Source: CAG-533 sp963645165 (lineage in GTDB: Bacteria > Bacillota_I > Bacilli_A > RF39 > UBA660). From it: DNA of 6,378 nt. The translations under genes and the position numbers were made by a program. Within the stretch, counting starts at the first letter, position 1, and each line of letters opens with the position of its first letter. The notes beneath the pieces are model-generated. The model had not been told where the DNA came from. It did not search any database and saw only the letters and a program-made list of their open reading frames with translations. The DNA lies in the NCBI GenBank assembly GCA_963645165.1, contig CAVIQT010000010.1, positions 1-6,378 on the forward strand. Direction: 5' to 3'. This document shows positions 1-5,622 of this stretch, piece by piece.

Positions 1-1
1 C

Positions 2-469
2 TCTAAAATAAATATTAAAGTAAATAATAATAGTAAATGTATATTTAATCATTCCTTTATTAATAATAATAACTATAATTTAGAAATTAATACTGACTTT
101 ATAAATGACTATGGTATTATAAAAGTAAATATTCATGGTATAAATGATAAAGGAACTAGTAATATTATTGAAAATGGTTATGTTAAAAAGAATAAATATA
201 ATAATAACTTAGATGAATGTATAAAAATAATGAATATTAATGAAGGTAAATGCTTAAGTATGCCAAATATGTTTATTGATAGTTTTGAAGTAATTGCTAA
301 TCATAATAATACTGTATCTAATATTGATCCAAATGAACTATTTTATCTATTAAGTAAAGGTATAAGCTTAGATGCTGCTAAAAAACTTATTTGTAATGGT
401 TTTTTAGGAAGTATTATTGATAGTAATGATTTAAAAACAAAAATAATTGAATACCTAAATAGGAGGTGA
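2..469 (+). CDS. sufD: SufD, Fe-S cluster assembly scaffold subunit (C-terminal part, cut by the window edge)
   Basis: The frame is open from base 2 and gives 155 residues ending at TGA (467-469). The first Met in this frame, at 230, is internal: the upstream residues continue the same beta-helix-type sequence, so the true start lies left of the window. SufD joins SufB and the ATPase SufC in the cytosolic SufBC2D scaffold that builds Fe-S clusters. The C-terminal SufB/SufD signature is clear: an MPNMFIDSFEVIANHNNTVS stretch, then DPNELFYLLSKGIS, AAKKLI and NGF. The residue before the conserved His (about residue 101 of this fragment) is Asn rather than the Glu of SufB's EHEA motif, which favours SufD. 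The position directly before sufS also fits the usual sufC-sufD-sufS-sufU order. The beta-helix part is very Asn-rich, probably from AT drift. SufB is the less likely alternative. Confidence 0.85.
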   Translation, partial: SKINIKVNNNSKCIFNHSFINNNNYNLEINTDFINDYGIIKVNIHGINDKGTSNIIENGYVKKNKYNNNLDECIKIMNINEGKCLSMPNMFIDSFEVIANHNNTVSNIDPNELFYLLSKGISLDAAKKLICNGFLGSIIDSNDLKTKIIEYLNRR

Positions 470-470
470 T
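461..470 (+). promoter_or_regulatory. Consensus ribosome binding site of sufS
   Basis: AGGAGGTGAT matches the anti-Shine-Dalgarno end of 16S rRNA over ten bases. It lies four bases before the sufS ATG and contains the sufD stop codon TGA, so translation of sufD and sufS is probably coupled. It fixes the sufS start at 475. Confidence 0.85.
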
Positions 471-474
471 ATAA

Positions 475-1668
475 ATGCATAGAGATGATTTTCCAATGCT
501 TAAACAAAATATTTTATACTTTGATAATGGTGCAACTACATTTAAACCTAAAAGTGTTATAAATGCTGTAAATGACTATTATGAAAATTATAGTGCCAAT
601 GCTCATAGGGGAGACTACTCAATAAGTTATAAAGTAGATGTTGCCTATGAAGAAACTAGAAAAAAAGTAGCTAAATTTATTAATGCTGATATAAATGAAG
701 TAGTATTTACTTCTGGTGCTACTGAAAGTTTAAATATTATCGCTAGTGGTTTCTTCGCTAAATTATTAGAACCAGGTGATGAAATAATTATAAGTTTAAG
801 TGAGCATGCTAGTAATGTACTTCCTTGGTTTAGACTTGCAAATAAAAATGGTGCCATAATTAAATATGTACCATTAGATGCTAATTTACATGTAACAATA
901 GATAACTTAAAATCAGTAATAACTAATAAAACTAAAGTAATTGCTTTAGCTGAAATAACAAATGTAGTTGGAGATATTAGACCTATTAAAGAAATATCTA
1001 AACTTGCTCATGAAAATAATATCTTTGTAGTATGTGATGGAGCTCAAAGCATTCCTCATAAAAAAACTGATGTCAAAGACTTAGATGTAGACTTTTTAGC
1101 CTTTTCTGCCCATAAAATGTGTGGCCCTACTGGTACTGGTGTTTTATATGGTAAAAAAGAACTATTAGAAGAAGTAGAACCTCTATCCCTTGGCGGGGGA
1201 ATGAATGAATCATTTGATAATGAAAAAGAAATTTATCTAAAAGAAGTACCTCAAAGACTAGAAGCCGGAACCCCTAATATAGCAGGAGTTATTGGTTTAG
1301 GTGCTGCCGTAGATTATTTAAACAATATTGGTATGGATACCATAAGTATCTATGAACAAAAACTAAAAAAATATATGATAGATAAATTAAAAGAATATCC
1401 ATATATACAAATAGTTAATGAAGAAGCAGATAGCGGCATTATTGCCTTTAATATAGAAGGTATATTCTCTCAAGATGTAGCATATTACCTAAATAAATAT
1501 AATATATGTGTAAGAGCAGGTAACCACTGTGCTAAAATTTTAAAAAATGCAATCGGAGTAAAAAATACCATAAGAGTAAGTTTATATTTTTATAATACTA
1601 AAGAAGAAATAGATGAACTTTGCACTTTATTAAGTGATAAAGATAAAATAATGAAAGAAATGATATAA
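475..1668 (+). CDS. sufS: SufS, group II cysteine desulfurase (PLP-dependent)
   Basis: This 397-residue protein has the normal length for SufS/CsdA-type desulfurases. It is a cytosolic fold-type I PLP enzyme that converts cysteine to alanine and leaves a persulfide on its catalytic cysteine for transfer to SufU. Visible landmarks are the N-terminal YFDNGATT (15-22), the HRGDYS segment (44-49), TSGATESLN (79-87), SEHASN with the PLP-stacking His111, CDGAQ with Asp188 and Gln191 that contact the cofactor, and SAHKMCGPTGTG with the PLP lysine Lys214. Arg263 falls in RLEAGTPN (261-268). The catalytic Cys352 sits in RAGNHCAK (347-354), the short group II form of this loop. The start is fixed by a consensus ribosome binding site. 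It is the central gene of the suf operon, with sufD just upstream and sufU starting at the base after its stop. All key residues are present, so it should be active. Confidence 0.96.
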   Translation: MHRDDFPMLKQNILYFDNGATTFKPKSVINAVNDYYENYSANAHRGDYSISYKVDVAYEETRKKVAKFINADINEVVFTSGATESLNIIASGFFAKLLEPGDEIIISLSEHASNVLPWFRLANKNGAIIKYVPLDANLHVTIDNLKSVITNKTKVIALAEITNVVGDIRPIKEISKLAHENNIFVVCDGAQSIPHKKTDVKDLDVDFLAFSAHKMCGPTGTGVLYGKKELLEEVEPLSLGGGMNESFDNEKEIYLKEVPQRLEAGTPNIAGVIGLGAAVDYLNNIGMDTISIYEQKLKKYMIDKLKEYPYIQIVNEEADSGIIAFNIEGIFSQDVAYYLNKYNICVRAGNHCAKILKNAIGVKNTIRVSLYFYNTKEEIDELCTLLSDKDKIMKEMI

Positions 1669-2091
1669 ATGGATAGTGAACTTAGAAGAGAAATAATATT
1701 AGATAATTATACAAATCCCTTTCATAAAGAAACTAAAAATGAAGGCTTTCTTAAAGCAAACGCTAATAATGTAAGCTGCATTGATAATATAAATATATTT
1801 ATAAAAGTAGATAATGATATAATAATAGATGCTTACTTCGATGGCGAAGCCTGTGCAATTAGTACAGCTAGTACATCAATTATGATAAAAAGAATAATAG
1901 GTATGACTCTAAAAGAAGCAACTAACTATGTAAATAATTTTAATAATATGGTTAATGAAAGAAAGTATAATAAAGAAGAAATGAAAGAAGAACTAGTCTT
2001 TAATGAAATATATAAACAAGAATCAAGAAAGACTTGTGCCACTCTTCCTACAGCTGGACTTATTAAAATAATTAACTCATTAAATAAGTAG
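1669..2091 (+). CDS. sufU: SufU, zinc-dependent sulfur acceptor for SufS
   Basis: This 140-residue protein belongs to the SufU branch of the IscU-like fold. In Firmicutes, SufU takes the persulfide from SufS by a zinc-ligand swap and passes sulfur to the SufBCD scaffold. The zinc ligands are all in place: Cys37 and Asp39 (VSCIDN), Cys62 (FDGEACAIS) and Cys123 (RKTCATLP). The spacing between the last two cysteines (61 residues) keeps the insertion that separates SufU from IscU. Two positions differ from the usual motifs: the Gly between Cys37 and Asp39 is Ile, and the residue after LP near Cys123 is Thr rather than the common Trp. The ATG follows the sufS TAA with no gap, and no good ribosome binding site precedes it, so translation is probably coupled to sufS. 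A terminator begins inside its last codons, making it the final gene of the operon. Confidence 0.94.
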   Translation: MDSELRREIILDNYTNPFHKETKNEGFLKANANNVSCIDNINIFIKVDNDIIIDAYFDGEACAISTASTSIMIKRIIGMTLKEATNYVNNFNNMVNERKYNKEEMKEELVFNEIYKQESRKTCATLPTAGLIKIINSLNK

Positions 2092-2114
2092 ATGAAAAAC
2101 TCTACTTTTTGTTT
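2086..2114 (+). terminator. Rho-independent terminator of the suf operon
   Basis: AAGTAGA (2086-2092) pairs perfectly with TCTACTT (2101-2107) around an eight-base loop, followed by a T-rich run (TTTTTGTTT, 2106-2114). The sufU stop codon TAG lies within the left arm. The stem is AT-rich but typical for a genome of this composition, and it separates sufU from the next promoter. Confidence 0.75.
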
Positions 2115-2141
2115 GCACTTATTATTTTATAGTGTTAATAT
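2113..2141 (+). promoter_or_regulatory. Sigma-A-type promoter with extended -10, for the gene at 2207
   Basis: TTGCAC (2113-2118) and TAATAT (2136-2141) are separated by exactly 17 bases, and a TG pair (2133-2134) one base before the -10 box makes it an extended -10 element. Transcription would start near 2148. The -35 box directly abuts the T-run of the preceding terminator. This is a prediction from sequence only. Confidence 0.65.
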
Positions 2142-2151
2142 ATTAATGCGC

Positions 2152-2175
2152 GCTTAAAAATATATAATTTTAAGC
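2152..2175 (+). repeat. Near-perfect dyad in the leader of the gene at 2207 (operator or 5' hairpin)
   Basis: GCTTAAAA (2152-2159) is mirrored by TTTTAAGC (2168-2175). The central eight bases are also symmetric apart from one pair, so 22 of 24 positions fit the dyad. It lies just after the predicted transcription start and before the ribosome binding site, and no T-run follows it. It could be a protein operator or a hairpin at the 5' end of the mRNA. It does not look like a terminator. Confidence 0.6.
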
Positions 2176-2206
2176 ATATAATAAAGTTTGAAAGGTTGTG
2201 ATTTTT

Positions 2207-2932
2207 ATGACAAAAATATTTAATATTGGAGATGTAAATCCCAAAGCAAGAAAACAAAGAATAAAAGAAATAATTATGGCTTTATCACCAGAAAAACAAA
2301 AAATATTAAAAGAAAAAAGTGACAGTGAACAATTTTTAAAAGTAACAGAAGAAATTAACTTAATATTTAATAGTTTATACTCACGTAAATATGAAGGATT
2401 TAGATACTTCTTTGGAGAAATACTTTATAGTAGTGATGACTTAAAAGATAGAGTTAAAACCACTATATTAATATGGGATACCTTAAAAGTAATAGATGAA
2501 TTTGATAGAAATATAATTATAGACTTAACTGAAAGTGTAATGTCTTTAGGTGAAGTAGCTAAAAAATATGGTATCACTGTTAATGATGTACTATTTAGTA
2601 TTAATAATACCTTAGGTTATATTAAACATATTAACTTTGTAATGTCTAAATGTAGTAGTAAATATAGAAAAATAGAATCTATCTATACTACTTTAGGACA
2701 ATATAGTGAAGTAGATGTTGACTGGGCAATAAATAAACTTAGTCCTGCCCATAAAAAGATCCTTTATAGTGTCCATGGATTAAATTTACATGAACCAGGA
2801 AAAGTAAATATAGATAATGTACCATATTCAACTTATGTAATGCATATATTACCATTACTATCTAGCTTACTTGCTAAAAAAAATAATAAAGTAACACTAA
2901 ATAATGTAATTAAAATTGAAAAAGTAAATTAG
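2207..2932 (+). CDS. Hypothetical protein with a sigma-70 region 4-like helix-turn-helix
   Basis: No characterised family is recognised for this 241-residue, soluble, helix-rich protein; it has no signal peptide or membrane span. Residues 113-139, starting SLGEVAKKYGITVNDV, align without gaps to the sigma-70 region 4 / LuxR-type pattern (S-L-x-E-I/V-A-x3-G-I-T-x3-V-x7-L-x2-I). The preceding DEFDRNIIIDL (98-108) fits the first helix of that fold. The recognition helix lacks the usual arginines, so DNA binding is uncertain. ALSPEKQKIL (25-34) and KLSPAHKKIL (177-186) look like repeated copies of the helix that opens such a domain, suggesting a degenerate array. ATG 2207 was chosen because AAAGG at 2191-2195 is 11 bases upstream; an in-frame GTG at 2198 is only two bases from it. 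The gene has its own promoter and leader dyad. A regulatory role is inferred from the fold only. Confidence 0.7.
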   Translation: MTKIFNIGDVNPKARKQRIKEIIMALSPEKQKILKEKSDSEQFLKVTEEINLIFNSLYSRKYEGFRYFFGEILYSSDDLKDRVKTTILIWDTLKVIDEFDRNIIIDLTESVMSLGEVAKKYGITVNDVLFSINNTLGYIKHINFVMSKCSSKYRKIESIYTTLGQYSEVDVDWAINKLSPAHKKILYSVHGLNLHEPGKVNIDNVPYSTYVMHILPLLSSLLAKKNNKVTLNNVIKIEKVN

Positions 2933-2933
2933 G

Positions 2934-2962
2934 TTGAAGAAATAACAAGATATTGTTATAAT
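2934..2962 (+). promoter_or_regulatory. Near-consensus extended -10 promoter of proS
   Basis: TTGAAG (2934-2939) and a perfect TATAAT (2957-2962) are 17 bases apart, with a TG (2954-2955) one base before the -10 box. The predicted start near 2969 leaves a leader of only about 20 bases. That leader contains the ribosome binding site GGAAGTGG (2974-2981), eight bases or fewer before the ATG. There is no room for a T-box or other leader control element. Confidence 0.75.
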
Positions 2963-2988
2963 TATCATAGTTTGGAAGTGGTTATTAA

Positions 2989-4689
2989 ATGAAACTAAGT
3001 AATGCTTATTTTTATACATTAAGAGAAAACGCTAAAGATGAAGACTCCATAAGTGGTAATTTATTAGTTAGATCTGGTATGATAAAAAAAGTATCTAGTG
3101 GTATATATATGTATTTACCATTAGGTCTTAGAGTTTTAGATAAAATTAAAAAGATTATTAAAGAAGAAATGGATAATGCTGGAGCATCTGAAGTATTAAT
3201 GCCAAGTCTTATCCCCGAAGAAATATATGAAAAATGTGGAAGAGTAGAAGCTTTAGGTAGCTCTATGTTTCATTTAAAAGATCGTTATGATAAACCTTAT
3301 GTATTAGGTCCAACTCATGAAGAATTATTTGCCATTGCGGCTAAATCAGTAGTAAGAAGTTATAAAGATTTACCTTTTACTATCTATCAAGATGCTCCAA
3401 AATATCGAGATGAAGCAAGACCTAGATTTGGCCTTATTAGAGTAAGAGAATTCTTTATGAAAGATGCTTATTCTTTTGATAAAGATGAAAAAGGATTAGA
3501 TATTTCTTACCAAAAAATGTTTAATGCCTATAAAAAAATATTTGATAGATGTAATATAAATTACGCTGTAGTAAGAGCTGATACGGGAATTATGGGTGGT
3601 AGTTTATCTGAAGAATTTCAAGCCATAACTGATATTGGAGAAGATACTCTAGTACTATGCGATAAATGTGATTTTTCTTCTAATATAGAAGTATCAAAAC
3701 ATATCCCAGGTAATGAAGAAAAAGAAAAACATTTAAAATTAGAAATGGTAGAAACACCTCATATGGAAACTATTTTAGATGTTACTAATTATTTAAATAT
3801 AGATATTAAGAAAACTGTAAAAGCTCTTTTAATGAATATAGAAGGTAAACTAACAATATTCTTTATTAGAGGAGATAAAGAACTTAATGAAACTAAAGTA
3901 TGTAAACTTCTAAAAGTAAGTGAAATTAACTTTGCAGATGATAACCTTATTAGTACAAGTAATGCAGTACCTGGATTTACTGGTCCAGTGGGGCTTAATG
4001 GTGCTAAAATAATTATTGATGAAGAAGTAAGTAAAATGCATAACTTTGTAGTAGGCGCTAATAAAGAAGGGTATCACTACATAAATGCTAATATAGAAGA
4101 CTTTAACTATGATATATGTGCAGATATAATAAATGTTAAAGAAGGAGATATTTGTCCTAACTGTGGTGGTAAACTATACTTTAAAAAAGGTATAGAAATA
4201 GGTAATACTTTTAAATTAGGAACTAAATATTCAGAAAAATTTGGTTTAACTTACTTAGATGAAAAAAACCAAAGCCATCCCGTAGTAATGGGAAGTTATG
4301 GTATTGGTCCAGGCAGAATTATGGCTGCTGTAGTAGAACAAAATAATGATGAACATGGAATTAAATTCCCTATCGCTATCGCACCATTTACTGTATCTAT
4401 TTGCTTACTTAATCTAAATGATGAAAACTCTATAAAAATAGCAAATCAAATATATGATGAACTAAATAAAAAAGGAATAGATACTTTACTTGATGATCGT
4501 AATGAAAGACCTGGTGTTAAATTTAAAGACCTAGATTTAATTGGCATTCCAATAAGAATTACAATAGGTAAAAAAATTAATGAAGGACTTGTAGAATTTA
4601 AACTTAGAAATGAAGAATCTAGCCAAGATATAAATGTAAAAGATATAGTAAAATATATTGAGGACTATGCTTGTGAAAACAAAAACTAG
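2989..4689 (+). CDS. proS: Prolyl-tRNA synthetase, bacterial type with INS editing domain
   Basis: This class II synthetase charges tRNA-Pro with proline in the cytosol; its 566 residues are the usual length for the bacterial form. Motif 1 is around GIYMYLPLGLRVLDKI (38-53). The proline-site GPTHEE is at 107-112, and motif 2 starts at YRDEARPRFG (139-148). Motif 3 is GSYGIGPGR (435-443), with the ATP-binding Arg443. The INS domain, which deacylates Ala-tRNA-Pro, spans roughly 231-385; it keeps the editing lysine in KKTVKALL (Lys278) and the GFTGP loop (329-333). The anticodon-binding domain runs from about 465 to the end. Two CxxC pairs (224/227 and 389/392) flank the INS domain and could bind zinc. 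The start is supported by GGAAGTGG upstream and by the conserved opening of the family. It has its own promoter; its last codons overlap a small membrane-peptide gene. Confidence 0.97.
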   Translation: MKLSNAYFYTLRENAKDEDSISGNLLVRSGMIKKVSSGIYMYLPLGLRVLDKIKKIIKEEMDNAGASEVLMPSLIPEEIYEKCGRVEALGSSMFHLKDRYDKPYVLGPTHEELFAIAAKSVVRSYKDLPFTIYQDAPKYRDEARPRFGLIRVREFFMKDAYSFDKDEKGLDISYQKMFNAYKKIFDRCNINYAVVRADTGIMGGSLSEEFQAITDIGEDTLVLCDKCDFSSNIEVSKHIPGNEEKEKHLKLEMVETPHMETILDVTNYLNIDIKKTVKALLMNIEGKLTIFFIRGDKELNETKVCKLLKVSEINFADDNLISTSNAVPGFTGPVGLNGAKIIIDEEVSKMHNFVVGANKEGYHYINANIEDFNYDICADIINVKEGDICPNCGGKLYFKKGIEIGNTFKLGTKYSEKFGLTYLDEKNQSHPVVMGSYGIGPGRIMAAVVEQNNDEHGIKFPIAIAPFTVSICLLNLNDENSIKIANQIYDELNKKGIDTLLDDRNERPGVKFKDLDLIGIPIRITIGKKINEGLVEFKLRNEESSQDINVKDIVKYIEDYACENKN

Positions 4690-4777
4690 AACGCTTTTAG
4701 CCATACTAGCTGCCTATGCTACCTTATTTGTTGGTATTGGCCTTGCATATTCTTTATATAAACTAATTATGAAATAA
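4673..4777 (+). CDS. Small single-span membrane peptide overlapping the end of proS
   Basis: Starting at GTG 4673, this encodes 34 residues: a basic KTKTR start, then a hydrophobic span of about 25 residues (LLAILAAYATLFVGIGLAYS and on), and a short LIMK end. This predicts one membrane helix with a positive, probably cytoplasmic N-terminus. GAGG at 4660-4663 is nine bases before the GTG. An in-frame ATG at 4667 would give 36 residues but sits only three bases from the GAGG, so GTG is preferred. It overlaps the last 17 bases of proS in another frame and ends within the left arm of a terminator, so it is probably co-transcribed with proS. The compact fit between ribosome binding site, membrane span and terminator argues that it is real. 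Function is unknown. A toxin-like membrane peptide is possible, but no known family is recognised. Confidence 0.55.
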   Translation: MKTKTRTLLAILAAYATLFVGIGLAYSLYKLIMK

Positions 4778-4798
4778 AGACATATTTAATGTCTTTTT
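4776..4798 (+). terminator. Rho-independent terminator after proS and the small membrane peptide
   Basis: AAAGACAT (4776-4783) pairs perfectly with ATGTCTTT (4789-4796) around a five-base loop, and the T-run reaches 4798. The stop codon of the 34-residue gene provides the first bases of the left arm. Confidence 0.8.
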
Positions 4799-4822
4799 AA
4801 ATTACTAAAATTATATTATAAT
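4794..4822 (+). promoter_or_regulatory. Probable promoter of the HipA-like kinase pair
   Basis: A perfect TATAAT lies at 4817-4822. The hexamer 17 bases upstream (TTTTTA, 4794-4799) is a poor -35 box that overlaps the T-run of the preceding terminator. No TG extension is present. The start near 4829 would give a leader of about 17 bases with GGTGAT (4835-4840) as ribosome binding site, five bases before the ATG. It looks weaker than the promoters at 2113 and 2934. Confidence 0.45.
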
Positions 4823-4845
4823 TAAACTATAAATGGTGATTAAAG

Positions 4846-5622
4846 ATGAAACTAGTAAAAAACTTAAAATCCTTAGATGAATATATAACTGCTAAAGGTG
4901 ATAATAAAGTATATTACCAAGGTAAACTATGCTATTTTAAAACAGGAGAAACAAATATGCTTTTAAATGAATTAGTTGCAGAATACCTAGCAAAAGACTT
5001 TAATATCGCATCAGCCCACTATGAAATAGGTTTAATAGGTAATACTCCAGTAGTAATAAGCCAGTCAGTATTTGCTAAAGATTCTAACTATTATTCACTA
5101 TTTGATTTAATTAAATATGATATTGATCTAGAAACACTATGGAATGAATTAGAACTAAAATATAAAGATTATACTATTGTAGAAAGATTAATGGAAGAAA
5201 TAGTAAAAGTATTTCTATTTGATATATTAATCGCTAATGATGATAGACATGGACTAAATTTATATATTATAGAAAATAGTGATGGACCACATGTTGCCCC
5301 TATATTTGATAATGAAAGTATGCTTAGTGAGCTATCTATTAATTATCAAATGTATATATTAAATATAGAACCTGTAAATAATAGAAATAATACTAATATA
5401 TTAAATAGATTCTTATCAGTAAGTTCATCAAGATATGCTAAAATATTAGAAGATAATTTATGGATAATAAGTGAAGAAAATATTAAAAAAGTTCTATCTA
5501 AAATAGAAGAAGATAGAAAAATTATATTAAACGAAAAATATAAAAAAGATATCATAGAAGGCTTTAAATTAAATGCAGAAATGATAAAAAAAGCCTTAAA
5601 TAAAGAAAAAAGGATTAAATAA
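4846..5622 (+). CDS. Compact HipA-like protein kinase, first of a tandem pair
   Basis: This 258-residue soluble protein matches the kinase core of the HipA family (PI3/4-kinase-like fold). Seen motifs are Lys32 in CYFKTGE as the likely ATP lysine, LLNELVAEYLAKDFNI (39-54) as the helix carrying its partner Glu42, and the catalytic loop ANDDRHGLN (130-138) with Asp133 and Asn138. PIFDN (152-156) supplies the metal-binding Asp155. The Asp-to-Asn spacing equals that of E. coli HipA (Asp309/Asn314). It is much shorter than HipA (about 440 residues): the N-terminal Couple_hipA-type domain is absent and the Gly-rich autophosphorylation loop is not obvious. No HTH antitoxin gene precedes it. The start is set by GGTGAT five bases upstream. 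HipA kinases phosphorylate proteins such as aminoacyl-tRNA synthetases, but the substrate here cannot be told. A paralogous gene follows with no gap, so the two are probably translated together. Confidence 0.8.
   Translation: MKLVKNLKSLDEYITAKGDNKVYYQGKLCYFKTGETNMLLNELVAEYLAKDFNIASAHYEIGLIGNTPVVISQSVFAKDSNYYSLFDLIKYDIDLETLWNELELKYKDYTIVERLMEEIVKVFLFDILIANDDRHGLNLYIIENSDGPHVAPIFDNESMLSELSINYQMYILNIEPVNNRNNTNILNRFLSVSSSRYAKILEDNLWIISEENIKKVLSKIEEDRKIILNEKYKKDIIEGFKLNAEMIKKALNKEKRIK

Noticed and set aside
230..469. A separate 79-residue gene starting at Met 230
   Set aside because: The same frame is open to base 2 and the upstream residues fit SufD, so this Met is internal.
645..857. Minus-strand open frame of 70 residues inside sufS
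   Set aside because: It lies wholly antisense to a conserved enzyme, has no ribosome binding site or recognisable motif, and is a by-product of AT-rich codon use.
2152..2175. Leader dyad as a transcription terminator
   Set aside because: No T-run follows it, and it lies just after a good promoter; the suf terminator is already at 2086-2114.
2198..2206. GTG 2198 as start of the HTH-like protein
   Set aside because: It is only two bases from the AAAGG element; ATG 2207 has workable spacing.
2933..2988. T-box riboswitch before proS
   Set aside because: The gap is 56 bases and is filled by the promoter and ribosome binding site.
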